A DNA stretch of 64,000 bases. Source: Catonia carolina (taxonomy: Eukaryota; Arthropoda; Insecta; Hemiptera; Achilidae). Under the pieces are notes generated by a model. It did no database searches. It was given only the letters and a program-made list of their open reading frames with translations, and was not told where the DNA came from. The number at the start of each line of letters is the position of its first letter. Position 1 is the first letter of the stretch. Positions 8,953-19,070 of this stretch are shown one piece after another. Made by a program: the position numbers and the translations under genes. The DNA lies in NCBI GenBank assembly GCA_035578175.1, contig JAQMRL010000006.1, forward strand, positions 57,577,001-57,641,000. Reading direction: 5' to 3'.

Positions 8953-11643
8953 CTACAGTTGGCCAAGAAGATCTCTTGGCCAGAGGCGCTTCAAACGTCT
9001 GCGCTGAGTACCCGGTATCGCCCTAGTGTACATGTTTTGTATGAGAGGGTTGTCGTGTAGTTCAAATTTGTCATGCATCGTCTTGTATAGTTGTTTCGCG
9101 ACATCAATTACGTATGGCATTTGTAAGTCTTTGTGCAACATTGAGTTTGTGATGTAAAAGGGGCATTGCGTTATCGTTCGTAGAATCTTGTTCTGAATCG
9201 CTTGTATACGTTTCGTGTGTGAGGGTTTAGCAGATCCCCAAAGTTGAACTCCATATGTCCAGATTGGTCTTAAGATTGTCTTGTAGATTGTTAATTTGTG
9301 TGACATATTTAATTTAGAACGTCTATCGAGTAAGCGTTTTAGTTGATAGAAGCGTGTTTTGAGTTTGTGGCGTGTGTGTGTAACATGTGCGTTCCATGTA
9401 AGTTTTCTGTCCAAGTGTAAGCCTAAGTAGCGTGTTTGAGTAGTGTGAGGTAGCGGAATATTATTAATGTAAACGGTTGGGCAGTTTTGTCTTCTAAGAG
9501 TAAACGTCATTTGTTGAGATTTGTTTTCATTAATTTTAATTTTCCAAAGTTTAAGCCACGACTCTATCTGGTGTAAATGGTCTTGTGTCTTTTGAGTTGC
9601 AATTACAGGATCGGCATCAACCGCAAGAACTGCCATATCATCAGCAAACATAGCCATAGTGGTATAGATACAATTTGGTATGTCACTGGTGCTTACAGAA
9701 AACAGCCTTGGTGCAAGTACGCTTCCTTGTGGTACACCAGCATTGACTTCGTACATTCCAGAAAGTTCGTCACCTTGTTTTACTCTAAAGTAACGTTCCA
9801 CTAGAAACGATTTTATTACTAGATACAGGCTATCTGGAAGTATTAGTTTTAATTTGTATAGGAGTCCATCATGCCAGACCCGATCAAACGCTTGAGATAC
9901 ATCAAGAAACACGGCTGAACAATATTGTCTGTTTTCAAGAGCTGAAGAGATTATATCAGTTAGTCGGTGACATTGCTGAAGCGTGGAATGAGATGAACGA
10001 AATCCGAACTGATGATCAGGAATTGTGTTTGAAGCATCGATAAACGGTACTAGGCGTGGTAGAAGGAGTTTCTCAAATAGTTTGGACAGAATAGAGAGTA
10101 AGCTAATTGGCCTGTAAGAAGTTAGTTGGTGAGGTGGTTTGTCTGGTTTTAAGAAGAGAATTATGATAGAGTACTTCCACTGAATAGGGAAGTGAGTGAC
10201 TCGGAGAATGGAATTGAAGATGTGAGTTAAGAGTATGATGGATTTCCTAGGAAGATGGCGTAAAAGTATTGAAGTAATAAGATCATATCCCGGGGCTTTG
10301 CCTAATGGCAGATCGTGAATTGCTCGGACGAGTTCCCCGGGGGAAACTGGCTTTGGGGGAAGGCTAAGTTGCAGAGGAGCATTAAGGAAACTTTCTATGT
10401 TCGGATGATCTTTGTGTTGTAGGTTGTGTGGTTGGAATGTGTTATGCAAGTGCTGAGCAAGCATTTCTGCTTTCTCTTTATTGGTAGTCGCCCAAGAACC
10501 ATCAGGTCGTTGTAGACTAAATGAAGGATTGTTATAGTTAAGAATTCGTCTTGTCGTGTGCCAAAGTGTTTTGTTTTGAGTAGAGAGTGTCTCAGTGAAA
10601 GCCATAAATCTATCTGCTCTGTAACGCGAAAGGACAACCTGTAAATGACGATTTAGCCTATTAAGTTCTGCTTTAACGCTGGGGTATCTGTTTCTCTGCC
10701 ATAAACGACGACATCGGCGCTTAGCAACTATCATTCGACGGATGTAAAAAGGAACGTTAGGTATCTGTTTAAATTCCACGTTCTCTCCTTCGCAACTGTC
10801 CCAAGCTGCGCTTTGTAGATTCTTTGTGAAGATTTCCACTCCACGCTCGATTTCACTGGGGGTTTTGAGAGAAATTCCCAGGTTTGTTGTTTCTGACAAT
10901 ATACGTTGGTACTTATTCCAGTCTATTTTACCAGATGTTAGGGAATGCCTGTACTTTAATTTGGTTGGTTCAGAGTTTAACGTAATTATTACGGGTGTGT
11001 GATCAGATGATAGATCAGGAAGAGTTTCAAGTTCGTAGTAGGGGAAGAACTTAGACGATACAAAGAAATCTAGAATATCTGGGAGGCAACGATTATTGTG
11101 GGGATAGTAAGTGGGTTCTGCAGGGGCATAGTAAAAATATTTTTCGTGAGTTAAAACATCATATAAAGTTTTTCCCCGCGGGTTTGTAACTCGGCATCCA
11201 AACTGTTGATGTTTTGAATTAAAGTCACCACCTGCAATGAAATTTTTTCCTAGATAATTGAAGAAATGTGTAAATTGTTCGCGCGATATATTATGATTAG
11301 GCGGGCAGTACACAGAAGAAAGGGTAAGGGAATGAGTGATTAAAGATACTTCTACCGTGGTAGCCTGAATGTACGATTTTCTGTACGGAGGGAACGAATT
11401 ATGACTAATACTATTACGAACAAAAATAGCCGACCCTGCATGGCTAGTTCCATCTGGATGTGTACTTCGATATAGTGTGTAACCAGTGATATGGCAGTGT
11501 GTTGTGTCCTTAAAGTGTGTCTCTGTAATAAGTGCAATGTCTACCCGATTGTCATGTAAAAATTGTTTGAGTTCGTGAACATGACGTACAAGACCTGCTG
11601 AGTTCAAGAGAGCAACGACGAGGGACCTGCTGGTTTCAGTCAT
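8953..11643 (-). CDS. LINE ORF2: endonuclease-reverse transcriptase (Jockey clade)
   Basis: This 896-residue protein carries out target-primed reverse transcription. The apurinic-type endonuclease domain covers about residues 8-225: NSAGL (14-18), catalytic TETHF (E41), AGGDFNSKH (D140, N142) and the SDH triad (213-215). A linker precedes the reverse transcriptase, about 440-720: SYRPISLLSILSKLFEKLL, FGFRSSHSTLQQC, FLDVSQAFDRVW (D581), AGVPQGSVLAPRLFS and the catalytic FADD at 666-669. The C-terminal part contains YLGLHLDRKLTWNAH and IWTYGVQLWG, typical of Jockey/BS elements; no RNase H follows. All catalytic residues I looked for are present and there is no internal stop or frameshift. Its ATG overlaps the end of ORF1, so translation probably depends on reinitiation after ORF1. 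Confidence 0.95.
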   Translation of the reverse strand: MTETSRSLVVALLNSAGLVRHVHELKQFLHDNRVDIALITETHFKDTTHCHITGYTLYRSTHPDGTSHAGSAIFVRNSISHNSFPPYRKSYIQATTVEVSLITHSLTLSSVYCPPNHNISREQFTHFFNYLGKNFIAGGDFNSKHQQFGCRVTNPRGKTLYDVLTHEKYFYYAPAEPTYYPHNNRCLPDILDFFVSSKFFPYYELETLPDLSSDHTPVIITLNSEPTKLKYRHSLTSGKIDWNKYQRILSETTNLGISLKTPSEIERGVEIFTKNLQSAAWDSCEGENVEFKQIPNVPFYIRRMIVAKRRCRRLWQRNRYPSVKAELNRLNRHLQVVLSRYRADRFMAFTETLSTQNKTLWHTTRRILNYNNPSFSLQRPDGSWATTNKEKAEMLAQHLHNTFQPHNLQHKDHPNIESFLNAPLQLSLPPKPVSPGELVRAIHDLPLGKAPGYDLITSILLRHLPRKSIILLTHIFNSILRVTHFPIQWKYSIIILFLKPDKPPHQLTSYRPISLLSILSKLFEKLLLPRLVPFIDASNTIPDHQFGFRSSHSTLQQCHRLTDIISSALENRQYCSAVFLDVSQAFDRVWHDGLLYKLKLILPDSLYLVIKSFLVERYFRVKQGDELSGMYEVNAGVPQGSVLAPRLFSVSTSDIPNCIYTTMAMFADDMAVLAVDADPVIATQKTQDHLHQIESWLKLWKIKINENKSQQMTFTLRRQNCPTVYINNIPLPHTTQTRYLGLHLDRKLTWNAHVTHTRHKLKTRFYQLKRLLDRRSKLNMSHKLTIYKTILRPIWTYGVQLWGSAKPSHTKRIQAIQNKILRTITQCPFYITNSMLHKDLQMPYVIDVAKQLYKTMHDKFELHDNPLIQNMYTRAIPGTQRRRLKRLWPRDLLGQL

Positions 11644-12991
11644 TGATATGACTTAGCAACTTGTTAACGACCATATTAAGCGTAGTAATGAGAGGTGTCA
11701 AAAGGTCCTGAAAGCGTGTAAAAAATGTGTTAAGAGTGGCTGTAAAATGATCATAAGGATTCTGAGTCGTTAAGGGATCTGTTGATGAAAGAGTTGAGAA
11801 TGTCATGGAAGGCTGAGATGGCTGCTGAGAGGGCTGGAATAACTGAGATGACCGAGTATGAGATGGCTGCTGCCGAAGGGAAGGAGCAGCCATCTGAGCG
11901 TATGACCGAGAATTCAATCTCGGGTCACGAGAAAGGGGGACGGTGTGAGTATGAGTGGACTGTGTATGATTTGACTTTACCGAGGTACTCACGGGGACTG
12001 CAACAGTGACTGGAGGCTCCAACATTACATGAGATTTATTAACAGAATATTTACCAAAATTAAAATTTCTTTTATCTCTCAGTTCTTTATATGTTTGACA
12101 TCCTTTGTACGTGGACGAATGATTGCCTTTGCAAAGAACGCAGACTCGGGGTTCATTGGCACCTCTTGGACAATCAGCAGTTGGATGAGAGTTGCTGCAG
12201 CGTGCACATCTGAACGGATGATTACAGTACGAGCGGGTGTGTCCAAATCGTAGACATCTTTTGCACTGAACTACGTCACTTTTCTTTTTTGGCTCTTCAA
12301 CCTTAATGCGTGTGCTTAACAAGGATTTAACATTAAAGATTTTTTCGTTATCTTTGTCAGGCTCAAGATCAACGAAAAATAATGGTAAGGGCACTCTTGT
12401 ACCAGCCTGTAAAACATTGACAACGTTTCTTACCTTAAAAGACAGTTGTTCCAGAGAATCCTTGATCTCACACGGATCGATACTAGGATGCAAATGACGT
12501 ATTACGACTCTGTATGCTTTTTCGTGGGGTAGCTGATATGAATGAAAATTGCGTCCCAATTCTCTTAATCGGTGTACAAGAGTACGGTACGTTTCGGATG
12601 TTTTTGGGTAAATGGTTACCCCGTCGTTGTTGGTCGCTTGAAATTCAAAGTCACCAGTTACTGTACTTTTCAACTGAGACATTAAGTTTTTGTAGTCGCG
12701 CAGTTCTACATTTTTTAAATAAATTGGTGGAGGCTTGCAAGAGTCTTCTTGTAACGATTCTAAAGGTCCGTATTTATTTGTTGTTGGGACTCGAAACTTA
12801 GAAGGAGGCAATTCCGAGTCAGCGGAACTCTTTTCCGTATCCAACGGACGTTTTTTACTAGACATGACCTTAGTCCATGCCATTTTCTGCGTACCAGTTG
12901 TCTCAGGTGCGACATCTAGGTGAGCGTTGATCACCTTCAAGTTCTCTTCGTGATTGAAGAGATTGTCCATAACTCCCTGCTCCATAGTCAA
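11636..12991 (-). CDS. LINE ORF1: nucleic-acid-binding Gag-like protein with three zinc knuckles
   Basis: The 451-residue product would coat element RNA and assist integration. A basic/polar N-terminus (1-95) leads to an RRM-like/PRE_C2HC region around 155-235 (KAYRVVIRHLHPSIDP). Three zinc knuckles follow: C243-x2-C246-x4-H251-x4-C256, C262-x2-C265-x3-H269-x4-C274 and C284-x2-C287-x3-H291-x6-C298. The C-terminal third is low-complexity, rich in Ser, Thr, Gln and Pro. The start is the first ATG in a frame preceded by about 290 bp of 5' UTR. The order PRE_C2HC then CCHC repeats is characteristic of Jockey-superfamily ORF1. It ends with ATC AAT GAC TGA, sharing eight bases with ORF2. Confidence 0.93.
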   Translation of the reverse strand: MTMEQGVMDNLFNHEENLKVINAHLDVAPETTGTQKMAWTKVMSSKKRPLDTEKSSADSELPPSKFRVPTTNKYGPLESLQEDSCKPPPIYLKNVELRDYKNLMSQLKSTVTGDFEFQATNNDGVTIYPKTSETYRTLVHRLRELGRNFHSYQLPHEKAYRVVIRHLHPSIDPCEIKDSLEQLSFKVRNVVNVLQAGTRVPLPLFFVDLEPDKDNEKIFNVKSLLSTRIKVEEPKKKSDVVQCKRCLRFGHTRSYCNHPFRCARCSNSHPTADCPRGANEPRVCVLCKGNHSSTYKGCQTYKELRDKRNFNFGKYSVNKSHVMLEPPVTVAVPVSTSVKSNHTQSTHTHTVPLSRDPRLNSRSYAQMAAPSLRQQPSHTRSSQLFQPSQQPSQPSMTFSTLSSTDPLTTQNPYDHFTATLNTFFTRFQDLLTPLITTLNMVVNKLLSHIND

Positions 12992-13282
12992 TGGAAACAG
13001 GGAGGATTATTATACATATAACAATAGTTTATAAAAATACTTACAAAAAATCAATGTAAACAGAAACACAAACATAACCTCACACACATGCACAATTTCC
13101 GTGTCTGATATTCTATCTTCACCGTATTTTAAAATAAACTTCTCTTTCCCAATAAGAATAAAGTCTTTTTTTCCTTTTTTTTTCTTGTGAAATTAATTAA
13201 TTAATTAATTTTCGATGGTTTTTCACAGAAAATCAGAAAATAAATTTATGAATGTTATTCACTATGTTGACACCAGCTGATC
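12992..13282 (-). promoter_or_regulatory. 5' UTR / internal promoter region of the LINE
   Basis: Jockey elements are transcribed from an internal Pol II promoter at their 5' end. The stretch between the TSD and the ORF1 ATG is the only place for it here. No specific TATA or initiator motif is convincing. Confidence 0.5.
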
Positions 13283-13295
13283 CCGAGAGACATCT
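13283..13295. repeat. Target-site duplication, 5' side of the LINE
   Basis: The second copy of CCGAGAGACATCT. Joining the DNA left of 8820 to the DNA right of 13295 restores a plausible empty site. Confidence 0.9.
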
Positions 13296-13740
13296 GACGG
13301 CACAATGCATCACGTGCCACAAATTTACAACATTACGGAAAGGATTTATTTCGCAGAACGAGGTGTTCAAAAGAAAATCACTAATTTCTTCCAATAAAGT
13401 AGGTAAAGTACCATTATGTAGTTTATGTACACACAAATACGTATTTTGGTTTCCGTACATAATGAATACATAATGAAGTCTACCTACTTACACAAAGTGG
13501 TTATTAGATTATTTTATTAGGGTATTACGATTTAAAAATCGCAAATAAAAACGTTTAGCACATTACGTAAATTAGTAGTAATGTACATGAAATATCCTTT
13601 GTTTAGTTAGATTTACCTTGACACAAGTGTTAATTTTGTTATAACGTCACCCGGATATAACGGTAAAATTTAACCTGTCTCTTCAATGACGTTAAAACCG
13701 AGTTCGGCTCTTAGATAGACATATAGATTTGCTTAATTCC
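13296..13740. other. Non-coding DNA with pogo-like motifs
   Basis: Overlapping short frames on both strands show no family signature. Around 13640-13720 there are a TIR-like GTCACCCGGATATAACGG and an AATGACGTTAAAACCGAG stretch resembling the reverse complement of motifs inside the pogo relic at 7446. This may be a piece of a related element, but no terminus can be fixed. Confidence 0.35.
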
Positions 13741-13960
13741 CAGCGAAATTTTAACATCAAGGTGGGAACGTATACTTTGTTTCTTGGAAGTCTACAGTTA
13801 TTATAATATGCCCTACTTTTAATTTCTCTTGGCTATCAATGAATATACGAGTGTAGGAAGGAAAGTATTGTTCTCACGTCAATTTTAAGAAATGGAGTTT
13901 TCATCGGATAAACACCTTTCTAGACCCCTGAACCGAAAAGAAACATGTTTATAGGAATTG

Positions 13961-14040
13961 GTGTGCGTGCGTGCGTGTGTGTGTGCGTGCGCGCGCGCGT
14001 GTGCATGTGTGTGTGTGTGTGCGCGCGCGCGTGCGTGCGA
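13961..14040. repeat. GT/GC alternating microsatellite
   Basis: About 80 bp of alternating purine-pyrimidine sequence, (GT)n mixed with (GC)n and GTGC units. Such sequence can adopt left-handed Z-DNA and is prone to slippage. Confidence 0.95.
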
Positions 14041-14204
14041 ACAAAATATATTCTCGATAACGGAACATAATACAAAGTTGATGCTTAAAACTTTAGTTAA
14101 GTATCACAAGAGGACCCAAGAGGAACATTTTCATTAAATCAGTCAACCTGACGTTGTATTTTATTCGTGTAATTTTTAAGTTTTTGAATTTTTTCAAATA
14201 TGGC

Positions 14205-14560
14205 TTCTAAGATTTTTTGTTACAAATCGCCTCATTTACAGCATTTTTTGTGTTCTACCAGACAAAGTAGGCGCCATGTCTGGTAAAATTCTTGGAGAGG
14301 CTGTTCACTAATAAAAAAATTGTTTATTTTTAAGATTACGGCAATCTGCATTTTCCGGCACAAATGTATATTATTAAATTTAAAGAAAATTAAACGATCT
14401 ACAACTTTTAATCTAAGAATTTTTGTCGACAGAGCCTAGTTTAGCGTCAAAGAGTAATTTTCCATATTATTAAGGCAAACTATAGTTGGTTTTCATTTTG
14501 CATTATTCTCTAATGACTAAAATTAGGTAAGGTTTTTGAGGTTAGTTTTTTTGTTAGTTT
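14205..14560 (-). repeat. Dispersed repeat family C, copy 1
   Basis: Read on minus, this matches the repeats at 23690, 58330 and 60440. Landmarks are the AACCAACTATAGTTTGCC region, TTAGCGTCAAAGAGT on plus, the 'acaacttttaa' block and the GGCCGTAATCT-like segment. No ORF or clear termini are seen; class unknown. Confidence 0.55.
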
Positions 14561-14698
14561 CTAATGTTTTATTACTAACGAGTTAGGTTGTATTGGTCAA
14601 TTTGAATTGGCAAAAGAAAGCCATGTGAGTGTTTCAAACGAGATTTTTGTATTGTAATTTATCCCCTATCGTCGCGCTTATGGATCCTTTATATTATA

Positions 14699-15527
14699 CA
14701 GGGTGATTCACGAAGATATGCAGAAACTTTGGGAGCTCATTGTATATGTAAAAATAATGAAAAAAGTTTATATAAACATAAATTATGTCCGGAAATGCTT
14801 CGTTTCCGAGTTACCGCTAGCAAAAGTTTCGCCCGGATTTCTGCTCACCAAATGAAATGAGGTCTTCCTGAAATTCTGGTAAGGTAAGTTAAGGGGCGAA
14901 TTCAATCATTTCTTATGGTTTTTGATCTGATAAATTGAGTAAAACAAGTCCCAGAACTGTAAGTTGAATAGTTTTTAAGAAAAGCAGTGTCAAACGCAAA
15001 AAATGGAGTGAAAAACACATTTTTTCATCTTTGGGCAAGAATAACTTTGCTATTTCACCAAGAAACAGTTACAATTTTTGAATAAAACATGTAGAAAATT
15101 TTATTCTGAACAAACCAGCGTAAATAAAGTACGCAGAAAGTGAATAAATGTTTGATTAAATGAATTTATATCCATAACAGTACAAAGTAAAATTAACCGG
15201 AAAAACAAAGATGAAAAAACGTGTTTTTGAATTCCATTTTTTGCATTTGTCACTGGTTTTCTCAAAACCTATTTAACTTACAGTTCTGGGACTTGTTTTA
15301 TTCAATTTATCAGGTCAAAAACCATAAGAAATGATAGAATTCACCTCTTACCAGAATTTCAGGAAGACCTCATTTCACATGATGAGCTGAAATCCGGGCG
15401 AAATCTTTCGCTAGCCGTAACTCAGTAACGAAGCATTTCCGGACACATGTTTATATATACTTTTTTCATTATTTTTACATGTACATTTAGGTCCCAAAGT
15501 TTCTGCATATCTTCGTGAATCATCTTG
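14699..15527. mobile_element. Fold-back MITE, copy 1 (TIR CAGGGTGATTCACGAAG)
   Basis: The element is flanked by TA on both sides and begins CAGGGTGATTCACGAAGATA, with the complement of this at the right end. The arms pair over about 320-345 bp (14699-15042 with 15208-15527), leaving a 165-bp unique middle. A TA target and CAGGGTG-type ends suggest mobilisation by a Tc1/mariner-type transposase. No coding sequence is present. Copy 2 is at 29186. Confidence 0.8.
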
Positions 15528-15529
15528 TA

Positions 15530-16679
15530 TTTTTCAAATACCGAAACTTGTCTAATCCCTCAAATAAAACACTATCCTTCATTTTAAAAGTTCCTTAACG
15601 TTTTAATCCAGATTAAAATATTCGTTTAGATTAATATTTCGGTTTAGAATAACTTTAGTAACTTAAATGTTTATTTATATTTTTCAAAATATATCAAACT
15701 AAGTTTTATTTGTTTAAAATAAACTGTAGTTTTTTATGTGCTATTTAAAAAAATCTGTATTAGTAGTTTACTGTTTCATATGAATTAACTTTGTAGAAAT
15801 TTGCGTTTATACACTACATATAATATACAAAAATTATTTCGAAAAAATGTAAAAATGTAAAATATATTTATAAAAAAAAAATCTATCATAATTTTTCATA
15901 ATTTGTTCTCCTTACCAGGTGAACTATATCCTACACACCGTTTACCTGAAATAATCCCTTCATTATAAAATTAGAAAGAAAAGAGGATTTCACTGAAATG
16001 GATTTATTTTTGTTCATTTAAAATTTATTTTTATAATACTAATTATAATTAAAACTCAATTTCACATTCAAATAAATTAACCCAATATATAAAACATGTA
16101 TGGCTATGGGTGTTGAACGTATGGCGTAGTGGTTTTCAAAATAATTATTTCTTATCATATTGCGTGGTGGTTTCCAAACTGCATCAAATAATTGCAAAAA
16201 TGTGTTACCCACACTGCTCATTTATTTTAATTTCCAAAAACAGCGGTCCAAAAATTATTATTACTACATGAATTTAAAATAAATTGGAATGTATGTAGGA
16301 TTGATCTTGTGGTATATGAATAATTTGCGTACATTAATTAAAACAAAATATAATTTTTAAAATTTTATATTTTATTTTTTTAACAAAACAAATGTTTTCA
16401 GAACCGATTAAGTTGTTAATGGTTAACAATTATTAAAATTATTTTAATCTACAAATGGATTTTGTAATTTGAAGATGTTAATTTAAATAAATAATTGTTT
16501 CCAGTACAGATTGATTCGGTTTAAAATGGAATTGTAGTATTAAAAAAATCGACTAAGAAGTCAAATCACTATATTATTTAAAACTTTAAAAACTTACATA
16601 GAGCAATAAAATCCTTAAAATGAGACACTGATCATGACTTCATAAGTTCCTTAGCACAGTGTTACCACTTATGTAGTTA
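15530..16679. other. AT-rich DNA without recognised features
   Basis: Nothing supportable was found apart from poly(A)/poly(T) tracts. The 60-residue frame at 16039-16221 has no signature. Confidence 0.4.
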
Positions 16680-16800
16680 AATGCTTCATTAGTTTGGCTG
16701 ATCATGTGGTAAAAAAATCTATTTTTTTAGCCTGGAACTAACAGCCAAGTACAAATAATTGAACACCTCACCTGCCTGTTATGGGCAAAACACATGGCAC
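16680..16800 (+). repeat. Dispersed repeat family A, partial copy 3
   Basis: The 3' part of family A: GACTGATCATGTGGTAA-like start, then GTACAAATAATTGAACACCT and CACCTGCCTGTTATGGGC, in the same order and orientation as at 820-915. Confidence 0.55.
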
Positions 16801-18165
16801 AGATGAATATAAGTGATAATGAGTGATTACGGTGATGCCAAGGGCAAAAATTAAGTTACGATTCCTTTCCAATGATAGTGTACTAAATTTTAACCCTGCA
16901 ATTCCCTTAGAGAATATATTAACAGTTCCGAAGGAGGTGGAGGATATTTTACATTTGTCGGATCGAGTGGCCAGGTGGCGGTTTCGGCCTCCTTGAGACT
17001 GGACGAGGACATCTCAATCGAGTTCAACACTGCTTCTTCATTGAGGGGCAAGTGAACATTTTAGAATACATTGAACAGGGTTGCTCTTTTCCAACTAATT
17101 TTTTTCAATTTGAAGATAATTTCAAAAATGATAAGTTTAAATCCTTTGAAATTTCTGGCATTCGCTGATGAATTAGTACTAATTGCAGGGTCTGAAAATG
17201 ATTAATACTAATGGTCATTTTATTATTTATTAATGGTTTATATTTAATCCTACTGCTGAGCGCGATAGAACCATCTGATTTCTTTGGAGAATAGAATGTT
17301 TATGGTTTTTCAGAGTACTGATTATCTTAGAAGGAAAGCAGGCGCATTCGTTTATTCACTTAGTACAATACGTATATAAGTGCAATTGTGAGAGGGTGAA
17401 AATAAACTGAAAAGTTTCGAATACTAATGATATACACTTTGAGGAAAAACATTGGTTCGTAAAATACAGAAGGGAAAGGGTTTAAGGTTTTTGATACCTT
17501 GTTCTGCCAGTTTTAATGAATGTTAAATTTTATAGCAGGTTATAAATTGCTGAACCTTAGAATAAATGAACATATTAAGCATAAAACTAATGTGATTCGG
17601 GTAATTTGCGCTATTCAGAAATACAGACAAGAATGTTATAAACTTTTTTTGCAGATAGTCGAACATCCAAACATGTATTTACTTAAAATCCGTCAATCAA
17701 TATAGTACTAGACCACTTTAGAAGAAAGGCATCCCAACTTCCAAAAGAAACGGCAGATTTTGAGTTTAAATTTGTAAGAGTCCAGAAGACCTGTTTCGAC
17801 TTCCAAAGAATTCACATTCATCCGTAATGGTCATGATAGTAATAAGTTATCTACAGTAAGTTCATTACCAAATAGATATTAAATAGATCTATGAAATGTT
17901 AATTCCATGAAAACTTTATTTCTAGTAACAATACTTCTAGATGAATTAACTTAAAAAGTAACTAACTGGCAACGCCTGAACAAACTCTCTAGGTTTTAGT
18001 CTGGAACACAAATGTCAAAAAACCCATCTCTACGTACCGTATGACCAAATATTAGTTATAAAACTTACCTAACCGAGTACCAATTGTTAAACGAAGCTTT
18101 TTGAGATTAATACTAATTATACAAATATAGTATTGTAGGCCTTATACTAATACTAATATATATTA
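16801..18165. other. AT-rich DNA, one weak tRNA-like patch
   Basis: Around 16960-17035 a GAGTGGCCAGGTGG motif followed by a B-box-like ATCGAGTTCAAC recalls a tRNA-derived head, but pairing is poor. The 61-residue frame at 17520-17705 shows no known domain. Nothing else is supportable. Confidence 0.3.
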
Positions 18166-18167
18166 GA

Positions 18168-19070
18168 GTATCAATGAACGGCGTAAAAATAAATAGTCTT
18201 GCTCTTGTAGAAAACGTATAAATCGGTTTTAGGAACACAGAAACAGCAATAGAACAGATCAACGTGTTAAAAGTACTAACAGTAAAAGCAGGACCACAGA
18301 TTTCCTTCCATGAAACCTAATACATAACGGACATCAAAACAGCCAACCGTACCTAATAGACACAATACGGAAAAATTATAAAAGTTTATAGCTTCAAGAA
18401 CCGCGGGGAGATAATACACCCCACAAACCAGCGAAAATCATTCAAACAGTAGCAGACAAGGAAAGACTACCGGATCACCCCGAGGATTTTGCCAATTGTA
18501 TACTAAGAAAGCACTCTCAAGACAAGCCAAGATTAGACATTATAATACTGTGATAAAACTTGTTTTTCAGTACGCGAGTAATTGCTTTAGAATGACCGGG
18601 AAGCCGGCATAAAAGAAGCAAGGAAATTTGAGAGGAAGATTCTTCGCAAGCTAATGGGTCCAAAGATAGAAAACGGAATATAGGTTACGAAAGCGGAAAG
18701 AATTGCGCAAAGAAAGTGAACCATAATTAAAAACGATTAGAAAAATAAAATTTACGAACACTTATATAGAATGAATGACAAACGGTTGACAAAATTTTAT
18801 TTTGCAAACCGTTTAAGTGACTAAATGGACTTAAGGTGTGGAATAAATGGTTCAACTATGTCAGAAAGGATGTTGAGAAAACCAAAATAAACTACAAAAA
18901 CTTAAGAAACCAAATTCAGATAATTAATTACGGAATTTAAGGGCTTCCTTGAAGAGGAAAAACAAACACCAATTGGACAGAAGAAGGGAGAATAGCCTAC
19001 AACGAACAAATTCAGATTGTGTGACTCGCAAAAAACTTTCAGAAACGTGTAAGGTTATCTTACGTGGTCT
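18168..19070 (+). pseudogene. LINE reverse transcriptase C-terminal relic, family H copy 1
   Basis: Broken frames on plus give, in order, MNGVKINSLALVENV, then RNTETAIEQINVLKVLTVKA, THYGKI, GEIIHP, KKALSRQAKIRHYNTVIK, then RKILRK-like and GLKVWNKWF-like pieces and WTEEGRIAYNEQ. This is the region just after the RT active site through the C-terminus of a non-LTR retrotransposon ORF2 of a type common in insects. Many stops and frameshifts show it is old. Two further copies, at 21060 and 35740, end in a similar non-coding tail, so these define a genomic family. Confidence 0.7.

Larger units (their letters stand above)
8820..13282 (-). mobile_element. Full-length Jockey-clade LINE with TSD and poly(A)
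   Basis: The element runs from a short 5' UTR (13282 to 12992) through ORF1 and ORF2 to a short 3' UTR and a poly(A), seen on plus as the T run to 8836. It is flanked by a 13-bp direct repeat, CCGAGAGACATCT, at 8807-8819 and 13283-13295. Both ORFs are open over their whole length and overlap by eight bases (ATGACTGA), the usual Jockey arrangement. There is no RNase H domain. The combination of complete ORFs, clean TSD and intact tail points to recent insertion and possible present-day activity. Confidence 0.93.

Noticed and set aside
9577..12923. Several plus-strand open frames inside the LINE (e.g. 9577-9804, 11782-12009, 12514-12801)
   Set aside because: They are antisense shadows of ORF1 and ORF2 and have no signature of their own.
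13640..13720. Right terminus of the pogo/Tigger relic at 7446
   Set aside because: The CCCGGATATAACGG motif faces the same way as the left end instead of inverted, and the sequence beyond it does not match the expected complement.
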